Shown: positions 1 to 6,192 of the stretch, piece after piece
Position numbering within the stretch: the stretch's first letter is position 1
Layout: every line of letters starts with the position of its first letter
NCBI GenBank assembly: GCA_031288935.1
Contig: JAITQL010000187.1
Span: forward strand, 1 to 10,241
Source: Tannerella sp.
GTDB lineage: Bacteria; Bacteroidota; Bacteroidia; Bacteroidales; Tannerellaceae
Direction: 5' to 3'
Length of the DNA stretch: 10,241 bases
Translations under genes and position numbers: made by a program
Notes under the pieces: generated by a model
The model's database searches: none
Told to the model about the DNA's origin: nothing
What the model saw: only the letters and a program-made list of their open reading frames with translations

Positions 1-33
1 CGTCCTTGCGAACACAGTGAAGCAATCCAGCGG
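1..33 (+). repeat. Dispersed ~28-bp repeat, copy 1
   Basis: The first 28 bases, starting cgtccttgcgaacacagtga, recur at 775-802 in the same orientation and at 414-442 as the reverse complement, with one or two differences. In copies 1 and 3 the match extends a further five bases (agcgg). The sequence resembles the widespread short repeat containing 'TTGCGA...GAAGCAATCC' that I know from many bacterial genomes. It contains no gene. The window edge cuts it, so it may extend leftwards. Confidence 0.8.
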
Positions 34-61
34 TAACTCCCGGGCTGTTTCGTGCCTGCCA

Positions 62-255
62 ATGCCGGTACCGTTGAATTGGCGCATCCCCGCAGGGGGA
101 TTCACACAAAAAGAATAAAACAGGCAAATACATCCTTCACCGATAGAATAAGGTGAAACCTCTACGGGGTTTCGGTTGGTTGGGAGAAGCATTTTTCTAT
201 TGATATGAATGCCCTGCGGGCATGTAGCCCCCTTCATTTCTTCCTGGTTGAATTT
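62..255. repeat. Cluster of short CCC-nnn-GGG palindromes
   Basis: Three small hairpins lie in this gene-free stretch. At about 87-100 there is atccccgcagggggat. At 155-173 gaaacc/ggtttc arms enclose ctctacgggg. At 209-223 there is a perfect atgccc-tgc-gggcat palindrome. A 'tgccggta' motif at 63-70 looks like the CTACCGGCA box that accompanies such palindromes further right. They appear to be members of one dispersed family (see 541-755 and 10097-10241). No coding potential was recognised. Confidence 0.55.
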
Positions 256-260
256 TTTTA

Positions 261-305
261 CAGGGTCTCGCAGTGAAGGCGCTGCCTTTCACAGAGACCG
301 CCCTG
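261..305. repeat. Imperfect long hairpin
   Basis: Arms beginning cagggtctc and ending gagaccgccctg pair with small bulges. An inner stem, gtgaaggc with gcctttcac, encloses a three-base tip. There is no T-run on the 3' side for either strand, so it is not a convincing terminator. It lies in gene-free repeat DNA and its role is unknown. Confidence 0.5.
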
Positions 306-379
306 TCCGGAATGGAGAATGAATTTTTGAATTTTTGAATCTCCGAAAAAGGCGGAAGCATGTGCCGGAAACCCTCGCT

Positions 380-400
380 CCCCTCTCTTGTGGAGAGGGG
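380..400. repeat. CT/GA-rich hairpin repeat
   Basis: cccctctc at 380-387 and gagagggg at 393-400 form a perfect 8-bp stem with a 5-base loop. The stem is followed by ccgggggagagg. This matches a type of dispersed intergenic repeat known from many bacterial genomes (a CCCCTCTCC...GGAGAGGGGCCGGGGG pattern). It directly abuts the inverted 28-bp repeat copy at 414-442. Confidence 0.6.
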
Positions 401-413
401 CCGGGGGAGAGGT

Positions 414-442
414 GGATTGCTTCACTGCGTTCGCAAGGACGG
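414..442 (-). repeat. Dispersed ~28-bp repeat, copy 2 (inverted)
   Basis: The bases ggattgcttcactgcgttcg onwards are the reverse complement of the repeats at 1-28 and 775-802. This copy and copy 3 form an inverted pair enclosing about 330 bp of palindrome-rich DNA. Confidence 0.8.
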
Positions 443-540
443 AGCACGGTGTTTCTTTCAGGATAGCTGTCACCGTATTGCGAACCCTGTCCGAACGGGG
501 TTCCCCTCCGGCAAAGCCGCCCCTGCGAAAAGTGCCGCCG

Positions 541-755
541 TCTGTCCCGCCGGGGACAGGATGCCGGTAGAAAATTGCAGATTATCCGCTCAAATCCCGT
601 AGGGATGGTATGTGTGATATGACCGGCATATCATCCCGGACGGGATTCCGCCGGATGTTGAAGCATTCTGTTTTCTACCGGCGTTTCGTCCCGACGGGAC
701 TTGAGCCGATGACGTGTTTCTGTTCTACCGGCATTTTGTCCCCAAAGGAACAGAC
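541..755. repeat. Array of CTACCGG-box / palindrome repeat units
   Basis: Five related units can be read. At 541-573 (inverted) there is a gtcccgccggggac hairpin plus ccggtagaaaa. At 594-606 there is atccc-gta-gggat. At 622-652 there is ccggcatatcatcccggacgg onwards. At 671-700 there is ttttctaccggcgtttcgtc followed by a ccgacggg hairpin. At 721-755 there is tgttctaccggcattttgtc followed by ccccaaagg. The shared layout is a CTACCGG box, about 8-10 bases, then a compact palindrome CCC-nnn-GGG. Short ORFs through it are artefacts of the repeats. The same box and hairpin recur at the right end of the window. Confidence 0.65.
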
Positions 756-774
756 ACCATGCACAAAACCGCCC

Positions 775-807
775 CGTCCTTGCAAACGCAGTGAAGCAAT
801 CCAGCGG
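775..807 (+). repeat. Dispersed ~28-bp repeat, copy 3
   Basis: This is the same sequence as 1-33, including the trailing agcgg, with two single-base differences in the core. It is followed at 814-845 by a perfect 8-bp inverted repeat (caccgccg / cggcggtg) with a 16-base loop. Confidence 0.8.
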
Positions 808-848
808 ATTATTCACCGCCGGCTTCGTTCCTCGCCACGGCGGTGTTT

Positions 849-900
849 CACGCAGATTAAATGGATTTAAACGCAGATTCCGCAGATTCCGCAGATTAAG
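849..900 (+). repeat. cgcagatt repeat tract
   Basis: The octamer cgcagatt occurs at 851, 872, 881 and 890; the last three are in 9-bp tandem (cgcagattc). The first is followed by aaatggattt. This wording resembles an 'ACGCAGATTAAACGGATTT' dispersed repeat that I associate with Bacteroidota and other genomes. It lies just downstream of the toxin gene's 3' end, with nothing coding in it. Confidence 0.6.
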
Positions 901-924
901 AGGCTGGAGTCTGCGAGAAACGAA

Positions 925-1263
925 TCACAGTCCGTTCAGTTTTTTCAATTGCCGGATTTCATCGCCGGAGACGTTTTCCTGTTCGCCTTTGTCGTAAATG
1001 GAGAGCAAATAGATTTTTGTTGTTTTAATATCCAACAGCAGATGATAGGTGATCACCCTCGCACCGCCTCGCTTGCCTTTGTTTTTAAACGAGACGGCCA
1101 TGCGGATTTTCCGGGTGTTGTCACCTAAATCATCTCCCATGTCGGGATTCTCCTGCAATTCTTTTTTGAAAGCTGCCAGATCATCTTTTAACGACCGGTA
1201 TTTTTTACACAACCGTTTCAATTCCCGCTGAAAAGTAGGGGTCGCTACTACCCTATAATTCAT
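925..1263 (-). CDS. RelE/ParE-family toxin of a type II toxin-antitoxin pair
   Basis: This is a 112-residue protein with the layout of RelE/ParE-superfamily toxins. The N-terminus (MNYRVVATPTFQRELKRL) is a strand followed by a basic helix. A helix rich in Lys/Glu follows. Then comes the central segment GDNTRKIRMAVSFKNKGKRGGARVITYH, and the protein ends with a strand ending in LLSIYDKGEQENVS. That GGARVITY...IYDK.EQEN wording is what I know from Bacteroidota proteins of this class. By analogy it would be an mRNA interferase or other RNA/gyrase poison; which of these cannot be decided here. The ATG lies inside the antitoxin's 3' end, an 11-nt overlap that suggests translational coupling. No intrinsic terminator was seen after it, only repeat DNA. 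Confidence 0.85.
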   Translation of the reverse strand: MNYRVVATPTFQRELKRLCKKYRSLKDDLAAFKKELQENPDMGDDLGDNTRKIRMAVSFKNKGKRGGARVITYHLLLDIKTTKIYLLSIYDKGEQENVSGDEIRQLKKLNGL

Positions 1264-1468
1264 TGAGAAATTCGTCTAATGTGACTTCTTTCTGTTTTCC
1301 GTCAAGAATTTCCCGGACATCGCGGAACCCGCTTTCCAGACTTTTGTACAAGCGGCTTTTCCTGGCCGGCGTAATGGATGTCACAATCTCGGGCGACGCT
1401 TTCATGAGAGCCAGCAAACCTTTGCCGGCCAGTTTCCGTTCGTTGATTTGAATCTGATAAGTTGCCAT
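1253..1468 (-). CDS. Antitoxin of the type II toxin-antitoxin pair
   Basis: This small 71-residue protein sits immediately upstream of, and overlaps, the RelE/ParE-type toxin. That position and size are typical of an antitoxin. It starts MATYQIQINERKLAGKGLLALMKASPEIV and ends in an acidic tail (KQKEVTLDEFLNEL). The tail is suited to wrapping and neutralising the basic toxin. The N-terminal strand-then-helix pattern resembles the short Bacteroidota antitoxins that pair with such toxins, but I cannot name the DNA-binding fold with certainty. A Bacteroidota -7 promoter element lies about 25 bases upstream, so the pair has its own promoter and may be autoregulated. The assignment rests mainly on context. 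Confidence 0.75.
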   Translation of the reverse strand: MATYQIQINERKLAGKGLLALMKASPEIVTSITPARKSRLYKSLESGFRDVREILDGKQKEVTLDEFLNEL

Positions 1469-1493
1469 CTTTTTCTGTTTTTAAAATACAGCG

Positions 1494-1502
1494 ACAAAGA
1501 TA
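1494..1502 (-). promoter_or_regulatory. Promoter -7 element for the toxin-antitoxin operon
   Basis: Read on the minus strand the bases are TATCTTTGT, an exact fit to the Bacteroidota -7 consensus TAnnTTTG. It ends 25 bases before the antitoxin ATG, leaving a short 5' leader. A clear TTG -33 element at the usual distance was not seen. Confidence 0.55.
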
Positions 1503-1619
1503 CAATTTTTCCGGTGAAGAGAAAGTTTATCTACCCAACAAACGTGTATACCAACATGTCAAACAGATTCAGGGTTGTCCGGTTGCGGTTTTTGCGCAAA
1601 ACGAAAGTGATGCAGAGGG

Positions 1620-1670
1620 AAAAAACAGGGGGCAAAGGCGTTTTCCTGTTGATCGCCTTTGCCCCCCTGT
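1620..1670 (-). terminator. Intrinsic terminator of the nqr operon
   Basis: Arms at 1626-1640 and 1654-1670 (cagggggcaaaggcg with cgcctttgcccccctg) form a GC-rich stem of about 15 bp with one bulge and a 13-base loop. Read on the minus strand, the stem is followed by six Ts (the A-run at 1620-1625). It lies 23 bases past the nqrF stop codon, exactly where the operon should end. On the plus strand there is no T-run, so it is unidirectional. Confidence 0.9.
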
Positions 1671-1692
1671 CCGGTTAGTTTCACTTCGCCGC

Positions 1693-2955
1693 CTACGCGC
1701 CGAAGTCGTCGAAATGCAGCATCTCGCGCGGGACGCCGAGGTTTTCGAGCATCCCTTCCACGGCCTTGGCCATCGGGCCGGGACCGCACATGTAGTACTC
1801 GATGTCTTCCGGCGCTTCGTGATCTTTCAGGTAACAGTCGTGTATTACCTGATGGATAAAGCCGGTGCAGCCTGTCCACCGGTCTTCGGGACGCGGTTCG
1901 GAGAGGGCAATGTGGAACTTGAAGTTCGGAAAATCCCGTTCGATGGCACGGAAATCTTCTTCGTAGAAAATCTCGGCTTTTGAACGGGCGCCATACCAGT
2001 AGGAGACCTGCCGGTCTGTCGTTTTCAGCGTCTTGAACAGGTGCAGCAGATGCGCGCGGAGAGGCGCCATGCCGGCGCCGCCGCCGATGTAGAGCATCTC
2101 GCGTTTCGTATCCAGGATGTGAAAGTCGCCGTAGGGGCCGGACATCAGGACTTTGTCGCCCGGCTTCAGGTTGAAGATGAACGAGGAACCGATGCCCGGT
2201 TTCACGCCGGCCTTCCATGTGCCCGCGGCGCGGTCGAAGGGCGGCGTGGCGATGCGCACGTTCAGCGTGATGATGTTCCCTTCGGCCGGATAGTTGGCCA
2301 TCGAATAGGCGCGGATGGTCGGCTCGCCGTTCCTGCAGGCCAGATCCCACAGCTTGAACTTGTCCCATTCGGCCTTGAACCGTTCGTCGACGTCAAAACC
2401 GGTAAACTTCAGGTCATACGCCGGAATCTTGATCTGGGAGTAGCTGCCCGGCTTGAAGTTCATCTGCTCGCCTTCGGGCAGGCGCACCGTAAACTCCTTG
2501 ATGAAGGAGGCTACGTTGTGATTGGATACAACCGTACACTCCCACTCTTTCACGCCAAAGACTTCTTCGGGCACCTGAATCCGGATGTCTTCCTTTATTT
2601 TGGTCTGACAACCCAGGCGCCAGTGGTCTTTGATCTGCCTGCGGGAGAAGAATCCGACTTCGGTAGGCAGGATGTTGCCCCCTCCTTCGGCGATTTGACA
2701 GCGACACTGGCCGCAACTGCCACTGCCTCCGCAGGCCGAGGAGAGAAAGATTCCCTGACCTTGCAGGGTGTTCAATACGGTGCCGCCCAAGGCCACGTCA
2801 TATTCCTTTTCGCCGTTTACAACCATTTTTACGTTCCCGGAGGGAATCAGCTTCGCTTTGGCAAACAGTAATACTCCGACCAGCATCAGCGTAATCAGCA
2901 GAAAGACCACTGCCGCGGTCAGAATAGAAAGTCCGCCTGACATTAATAAAATCAT
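1693..2955 (-). CDS. nqrF: Na+-translocating NADH:quinone reductase subunit F
   Basis: NqrF is the NADH-oxidising subunit that feeds electrons from NADH through FAD and a [2Fe-2S] centre into the Nqr complex. The 420 residues match the family (about 405-420). There is one N-terminal membrane helix (about 8-31). A plant-type ferredoxin domain follows with the cluster ligands C75, C81, C84 and C116 (CGGSGSCGQC...GC). After it comes an FAD/NAD(P)H reductase module: RAYSMAN at 215-221 for FAD, GGGAGMAPLR at 291-300 and CGPGPM at 390-395 for NADH, and the C-terminal FDDFG. The ATG used lies 30 bases after nqrE; a second in-frame ATG four codons later is an alternative start. It is the last gene of the operon and is followed by a strong terminator. 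Confidence 0.97.
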   Translation of the reverse strand: MILLMSGGLSILTAAVVFLLITLMLVGVLLFAKAKLIPSGNVKMVVNGEKEYDVALGGTVLNTLQGQGIFLSSACGGSGSCGQCRCQIAEGGGNILPTEVGFFSRRQIKDHWRLGCQTKIKEDIRIQVPEEVFGVKEWECTVVSNHNVASFIKEFTVRLPEGEQMNFKPGSYSQIKIPAYDLKFTGFDVDERFKAEWDKFKLWDLACRNGEPTIRAYSMANYPAEGNIITLNVRIATPPFDRAAGTWKAGVKPGIGSSFIFNLKPGDKVLMSGPYGDFHILDTKREMLYIGGGAGMAPLRAHLLHLFKTLKTTDRQVSYWYGARSKAEIFYEEDFRAIERDFPNFKFHIALSEPRPEDRWTGCTGFIHQVIHDCYLKDHEAPEDIEYYMCGPGPMAKAVEGMLENLGVPREMLHFDDFGA

Positions 2956-2985
2956 CTTTATATTCGTTGGTTTATGCGTTAATAC

Positions 2986-3600
2986 TTAAATTTTGAGACC
3001 CGAGAAACACATGAATCCGATTCCCATCAGGCCGGTAATGATAAATGTAATTCCCAGTCCCCGCAAGGGTTTGGGAATGTCCGAGTAGGCCAGTTTTTCG
3101 CGGATGGCGGCCATTCCGATGATGGCCAGCAGCCAGCCGATGCCGGAGCCGAAACCGTAGGCCGTGGCCACGCCGATATGCGGGAAGGCGCGCTGCTGCA
3201 TGAAGAGCGAACCGCCCATGATGGCGCAGTTCACCGCTATCAGCGGTAAAAAGATACCTAACGAGGCATAGAGCGCGGGGGCAAACTTTTCGATCACCAT
3301 CTCCACCAGTTGCACAAAGGAGGCGATCACGGCGATAAACAAAATCAGCGACAGGAAACTCAGGTTGACGGTGGCGTATCGAGCGTCCAGCCAACTCAAG
3401 GCTCCTTCTTTCAGGATATAATTTTCAAGCAGGTAATTGATCGGCAACGTGCACGTAAGAACGAACGTCACCGCAATGCCCAGTCCCAGCGCCGTCTTTA
3501 CATTCTTGGATACGGCCAGATAGGAACACATGCCCAGATAGTAGGCAAAAATCATGTTATCGACAAAAATCGAACGTATAAAGGTATTCAGTACTTCCAT
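2986..3600 (-). CDS. nqrE: Na+-translocating NADH:quinone reductase subunit E
   Basis: This is a 204-residue integral membrane subunit of the Nqr/Rnf pair NqrD/NqrE, with about six hydrophobic helices. C25 (YLGMCSYLAV) and C125 (AVNCAIMGG) sit at the two half-membrane positions where, in the Vibrio cholerae enzyme, NqrD and NqrE cysteines together hold an intramembrane iron centre. Further family wording is visible in FIRSIFVDNMIFAYYLGMC and in FGSGIGWLLAI. It lies 27 bases after nqrD and 30 bases before nqrF, all in one direction. It belongs to Nqr rather than Rnf because nqrA and nqrF flank the set. Confidence 0.96.
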   Translation of the reverse strand: MEVLNTFIRSIFVDNMIFAYYLGMCSYLAVSKNVKTALGLGIAVTFVLTCTLPINYLLENYILKEGALSWLDARYATVNLSFLSLILFIAVIASFVQLVEMVIEKFAPALYASLGIFLPLIAVNCAIMGGSLFMQQRAFPHIGVATAYGFGSGIGWLLAIIGMAAIREKLAYSDIPKPLRGLGITFIITGLMGIGFMCFSGLKI

Positions 3601-3627
3601 AATTCATGTTTCATTAAACGGTTCGCA

Positions 3628-4257
3628 TTAATTTTCCTGCAGTTCCCTGTTTCGCGCACGGTGTACCCAGATGATCACCGCCACGACGATGAGCGCCATC
3701 GGCGGCAAAATCATCAGGCCGTTGTCCGTATATCCCCAGTCGTAGCATATCTTCGGAATCACGGGGTATCCCAGCAGCGTGCCCGAACCGAACAGCTCGC
3801 GGAAGAATCCGATGATTACCAGGATAAGCCCGTATCCGACGCCGTTGCCGATTCCGTCGAGGAACGACGCCCACGGGCCGTTGCCCAGCGCGAAGGCTTC
3901 GAGGCGTCCCATCAGGATACAGTTCGTGATGATCAGACCGACAAATACGGAAAGCTGTTTGTTTACGTCGTACGCAAACGCCTTCAGTACTTCGCTCACG
4001 ATCGTTACCAGCGCCGCTACGACCACTAATTGCACGATGATGCGAATCCGGTTGGGAATCGTATGGCGGAGTAACGAAATGATGACATTGGCAAAAGCGA
4101 CGACGACCGTTACGGATACGGCCATCACGATGGACGGCTCCAGTTTGGAGGTCACCGCCAGCGCCGAACAGATCCCCAGCATCTGAATCACCACCGGATT
4201 GTTCCTGCTCAGCGGGCCTAAGAGTATTTCCTTGTGCTTGTTTGTTAGTAATCCCAT
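3628..4257 (-). CDS. nqrD: Na+-translocating NADH:quinone reductase subunit D
   Basis: This is a 209-residue membrane subunit, the partner of NqrE. The start MGLLTNKHKEILLGPLSRNNPVVIQ, then LGICSALAV (C30) and GLIITNCILMGRLEAFA (C113), are hallmark NqrD features; the two cysteines are the expected iron ligands. FFRELFGSG and a C-terminal hydrophobic helix followed by a basic tail complete the family pattern. Its ATG is only three bases after the nqrC stop codon, so the two are probably translated in a coupled way. Confidence 0.96.
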   Translation of the reverse strand: MGLLTNKHKEILLGPLSRNNPVVIQMLGICSALAVTSKLEPSIVMAVSVTVVVAFANVIISLLRHTIPNRIRIIVQLVVVAALVTIVSEVLKAFAYDVNKQLSVFVGLIITNCILMGRLEAFALGNGPWASFLDGIGNGVGYGLILVIIGFFRELFGSGTLLGYPVIPKICYDWGYTDNGLMILPPMALIVVAVIIWVHRARNRELQEN

Positions 4258-4260
4258 TGT

Positions 4261-4950
4261 TTACTGATTTTGTGAAGTTAATAATTTGAGATAGCCGTTC
4301 AGACTGTCGTAAAGCATTTTGTTGACGCCCTGACTGGTGATCGTTCCGCCGGAGATGCCGTCCACGTAATCCTGTCCGGCCGCGCTTTTACCCGGCTTGA
4401 CGACGGCAATGGACTTGAACTCGCCGTTTACAAAAATCTTTTTCCCGACGAACTGCCGGCTGAAAGCGGCCGTTACGATTTCGGCGCCCAGCCCCGGCGT
4501 TTCACTGGCGTGGCTGAAGTCGGCGCCGTAGACCGTGTTCCGGTCGTCGTCGACGGAAAAATAGCCCCAGATCGGCCCCCATAAACCGGCGCCATACAAG
4601 GCCATGATGTATTTTACCCGGCCGTCCACCCGGGCGACAAACACCGGGTAGGCATCATGCGCCGCAGCTTTGGAGGCGTCGGCGGCAAAGGCGTCGCCTT
4701 CGATCCGTTCGCCCAGGCGATTCACCAGAAACGCTTCCTTTATCAACCCGTCATACGTTGCCTTCGCTTCGCCGGCAGTGACCTGCACATGAATGGAACG
4801 CAAAATCTGCTGCCTCTTGTCGTTATCTTCGTTTTCCTTCTGCCTGCTTCGCAGCGACTGCGAGGTGAACGCAAGCACCACGGCAACCAGTATCACCATT
4901 ACCGATGCGTAAAGGATGGTATATACATTACTGTCTCTATTCATAATCAT
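4261..4950 (-). CDS. nqrC: Na+-translocating NADH:quinone reductase subunit C (covalent FMN)
   Basis: NqrC carries a covalently bound FMN in a soluble domain anchored by one N-terminal helix (about residues 10-29). The FMN attachment motif is at 197-206, DGISGGTITS, with T203 the expected phosphoester-linked threonine. The usual form of the motif is SGAT, so this copy has Gly for Ala before the Thr (NqrB here keeps SGAT). Family wording such as YGAGLWGPIWGY (119-130) and ETPGLGAE (150-157) is intact. The start overlaps the nqrB stop as ATGA, which supports this ATG over the one two codons later. Its length of 229 is slightly shorter than the Vibrio protein. FMN insertion needs ApbE, which is not encoded in the window. 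Confidence 0.96.
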   Translation of the reverse strand: MIMNRDSNVYTILYASVMVILVAVVLAFTSQSLRSRQKENEDNDKRQQILRSIHVQVTAGEAKATYDGLIKEAFLVNRLGERIEGDAFAADASKAAAHDAYPVFVARVDGRVKYIMALYGAGLWGPIWGYFSVDDDRNTVYGADFSHASETPGLGAEIVTAAFSRQFVGKKIFVNGEFKSIAVVKPGKSAAGQDYVDGISGGTITSQGVNKMLYDSLNGYLKLLTSQNQ

Positions 4951-6164
4951 TCCGCTTTAAATGGGTTTGCAATTCTCTTCAAGCGACGGCTGATGTTGCG
5001 TTCCACCACATAGTGGTCGATCAGCGGCGCGAATATGTTCATCAGCAGGATGGCGAGCATCATTCCTTCGGGATAGCCCGGATTCAGCGTGCGGATGAGG
5101 ATGGCCATCATGCCGACCAGGAATCCGTAGATGTATTTGCCGGTTTCGGTGCGTGCAGACGTGACCGGGTCGGTTGCCATAAAGACGGCGCCGAACGCGA
5201 ATCCGCCCAGCAGGATATGATCCAGGGGCGAGAGCGACATCGCTACCGTGGAGCCGATCAGGTTGAAGAGAGCCGCCGTCAGACCGCCTCCGACGAAAAC
5301 GGAAAGCATCGTCTTCCAGCTGGCCACGCCGGTAAACAGCAACACGGCCGCGCCAAGCAGAATGGCCAGCGTCGACGTCTCGCCGATGGAACCGGGTATA
5401 AGGCCGAAAAAACTGTCCCACGCCGTGAGCGGGTGTCCCAGCGTGTCAAACAGCTGGAATGACCCGATCTGTTCGCTCGAGGCGATGCCCACCTGTCCGA
5501 GCGGCGTGGCGCCGGAGAATCCGTCTACCACCGTGCCCGCGCCCAGACCGAACGTAGAGCCGGTACGGACAAACACGCTGTCGCCCGACATGGCCGCCGG
5601 ATAGGCAAAAAACAAAAACGCGCGGGTGACCAGCGCTACATTAAATATATTGTATCCTGTTCCGCCAAATACCTCCTTGGCAAATATGACGGCAAACGCC
5701 GTGGCAACCGCCACCATCCACAGCGGCGTATCTACCGGCACGATCAGGGGAATCAGGATGCCGGATACGAGAAACCCTTCCTGAATCTCTTCATTTTTCC
5801 ACTGGGCAACCGTAAATTCGATGCCCAACCCTACTGCATACGAAACCGCAATCAGCGGCAAGACCGCCAAAAGGCCGTAGAGAAACGTCATCCAGCAACC
5901 CGGATTCGCACCAATCGCCACGTAATGCTGGTAACCCGTATTGTACATGCCGAAAAGCAGGGCCGGCATCAGCGCAATGATGACGATCGTCATCGTGCGT
6001 TTCGAGTCGATGCTGTCGTGAATATGTACCCCTGATTTTGAAGTGGCGTTCGGGACAAACAAAAAGGTCTCGAATCCTTCAAAAACAGAACGGAACATCG
6101 CCAGCTTTCCGCCTTTCTCAAAGTGCGGCTTCAACTTGTCGAGATAATTCCTTAACGCTTTCAA
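4947..6164 (-). CDS. nqrB: Na+-translocating NADH:quinone reductase subunit B (covalent FMN, quinone site)
   Basis: NqrB is the large membrane subunit with a covalent FMN and riboflavin, linked in known enzymes to Na+ movement and quinone reduction. There are 405 residues and about ten hydrophobic helices. The FMN motif DGFSGATPLG puts T220 as the attachment residue. FAKEVFGGTGYNIFN (161-175) and RAFLFFAYPAAMSGD (181-195) are classic NqrB segments. The natural N-terminus MKALRNYLDKLKPHF begins at a TTG codon: no ATG occurs in the 28-base gap to nqrA, and the first internal Met (residue 23) would remove conserved sequence. So TTG is the likely start, which is unusual among the genes here. The stop overlaps nqrC by ATGA. 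Confidence 0.95.
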   Translation of the reverse strand: MKALRNYLDKLKPHFEKGGKLAMFRSVFEGFETFLFVPNATSKSGVHIHDSIDSKRTMTIVIIALMPALLFGMYNTGYQHYVAIGANPGCWMTFLYGLLAVLPLIAVSYAVGLGIEFTVAQWKNEEIQEGFLVSGILIPLIVPVDTPLWMVAVATAFAVIFAKEVFGGTGYNIFNVALVTRAFLFFAYPAAMSGDSVFVRTGSTFGLGAGTVVDGFSGATPLGQVGIASSEQIGSFQLFDTLGHPLTAWDSFFGLIPGSIGETSTLAILLGAAVLLFTGVASWKTMLSVFVGGGLTAALFNLIGSTVAMSLSPLDHILLGGFAFGAVFMATDPVTSARTETGKYIYGFLVGMMAILIRTLNPGYPEGMMLAILLMNIFAPLIDHYVVERNISRRLKRIANPFKAE

Positions 6165-6192
6165 TCTGTTTTGTTTTATAGTGTTTATTAAT

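Noticed and set aside
261..305. Intrinsic terminator
   Set aside because: The T-run lies on the 5' side for the plus strand and becomes an A-run on the minus strand; no gene ends nearby.
258..870. Several short ORFs in the left repeat island
   Set aside because: Their translations come from the dispersed repeats (for example frames through the 28-bp repeat and the CTACCGG units) and show no start context or family resemblance.
1559..2368. Minus-strand ORF of 269 codons overlapping nqrF in another frame
   Set aside because: The sense frame carries all NqrF motifs. This frame is Arg/His-rich noise and runs through the terminator.
2041..2871. Plus-strand ORF of 276 codons opposite nqrF
   Set aside because: It lies wholly antisense to the well-conserved nqrF, and its product is low-complexity and resembles no family. 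It is a shadow of a GC-rich gene.
2986..4257. Rnf complex instead of Nqr for the D/E membrane subunits
   Set aside because: NqrA, an FAD/[2Fe-2S] NqrF and NqrB/C with the Nqr arrangement are all present in order; no RnfB or RnfC is seen.
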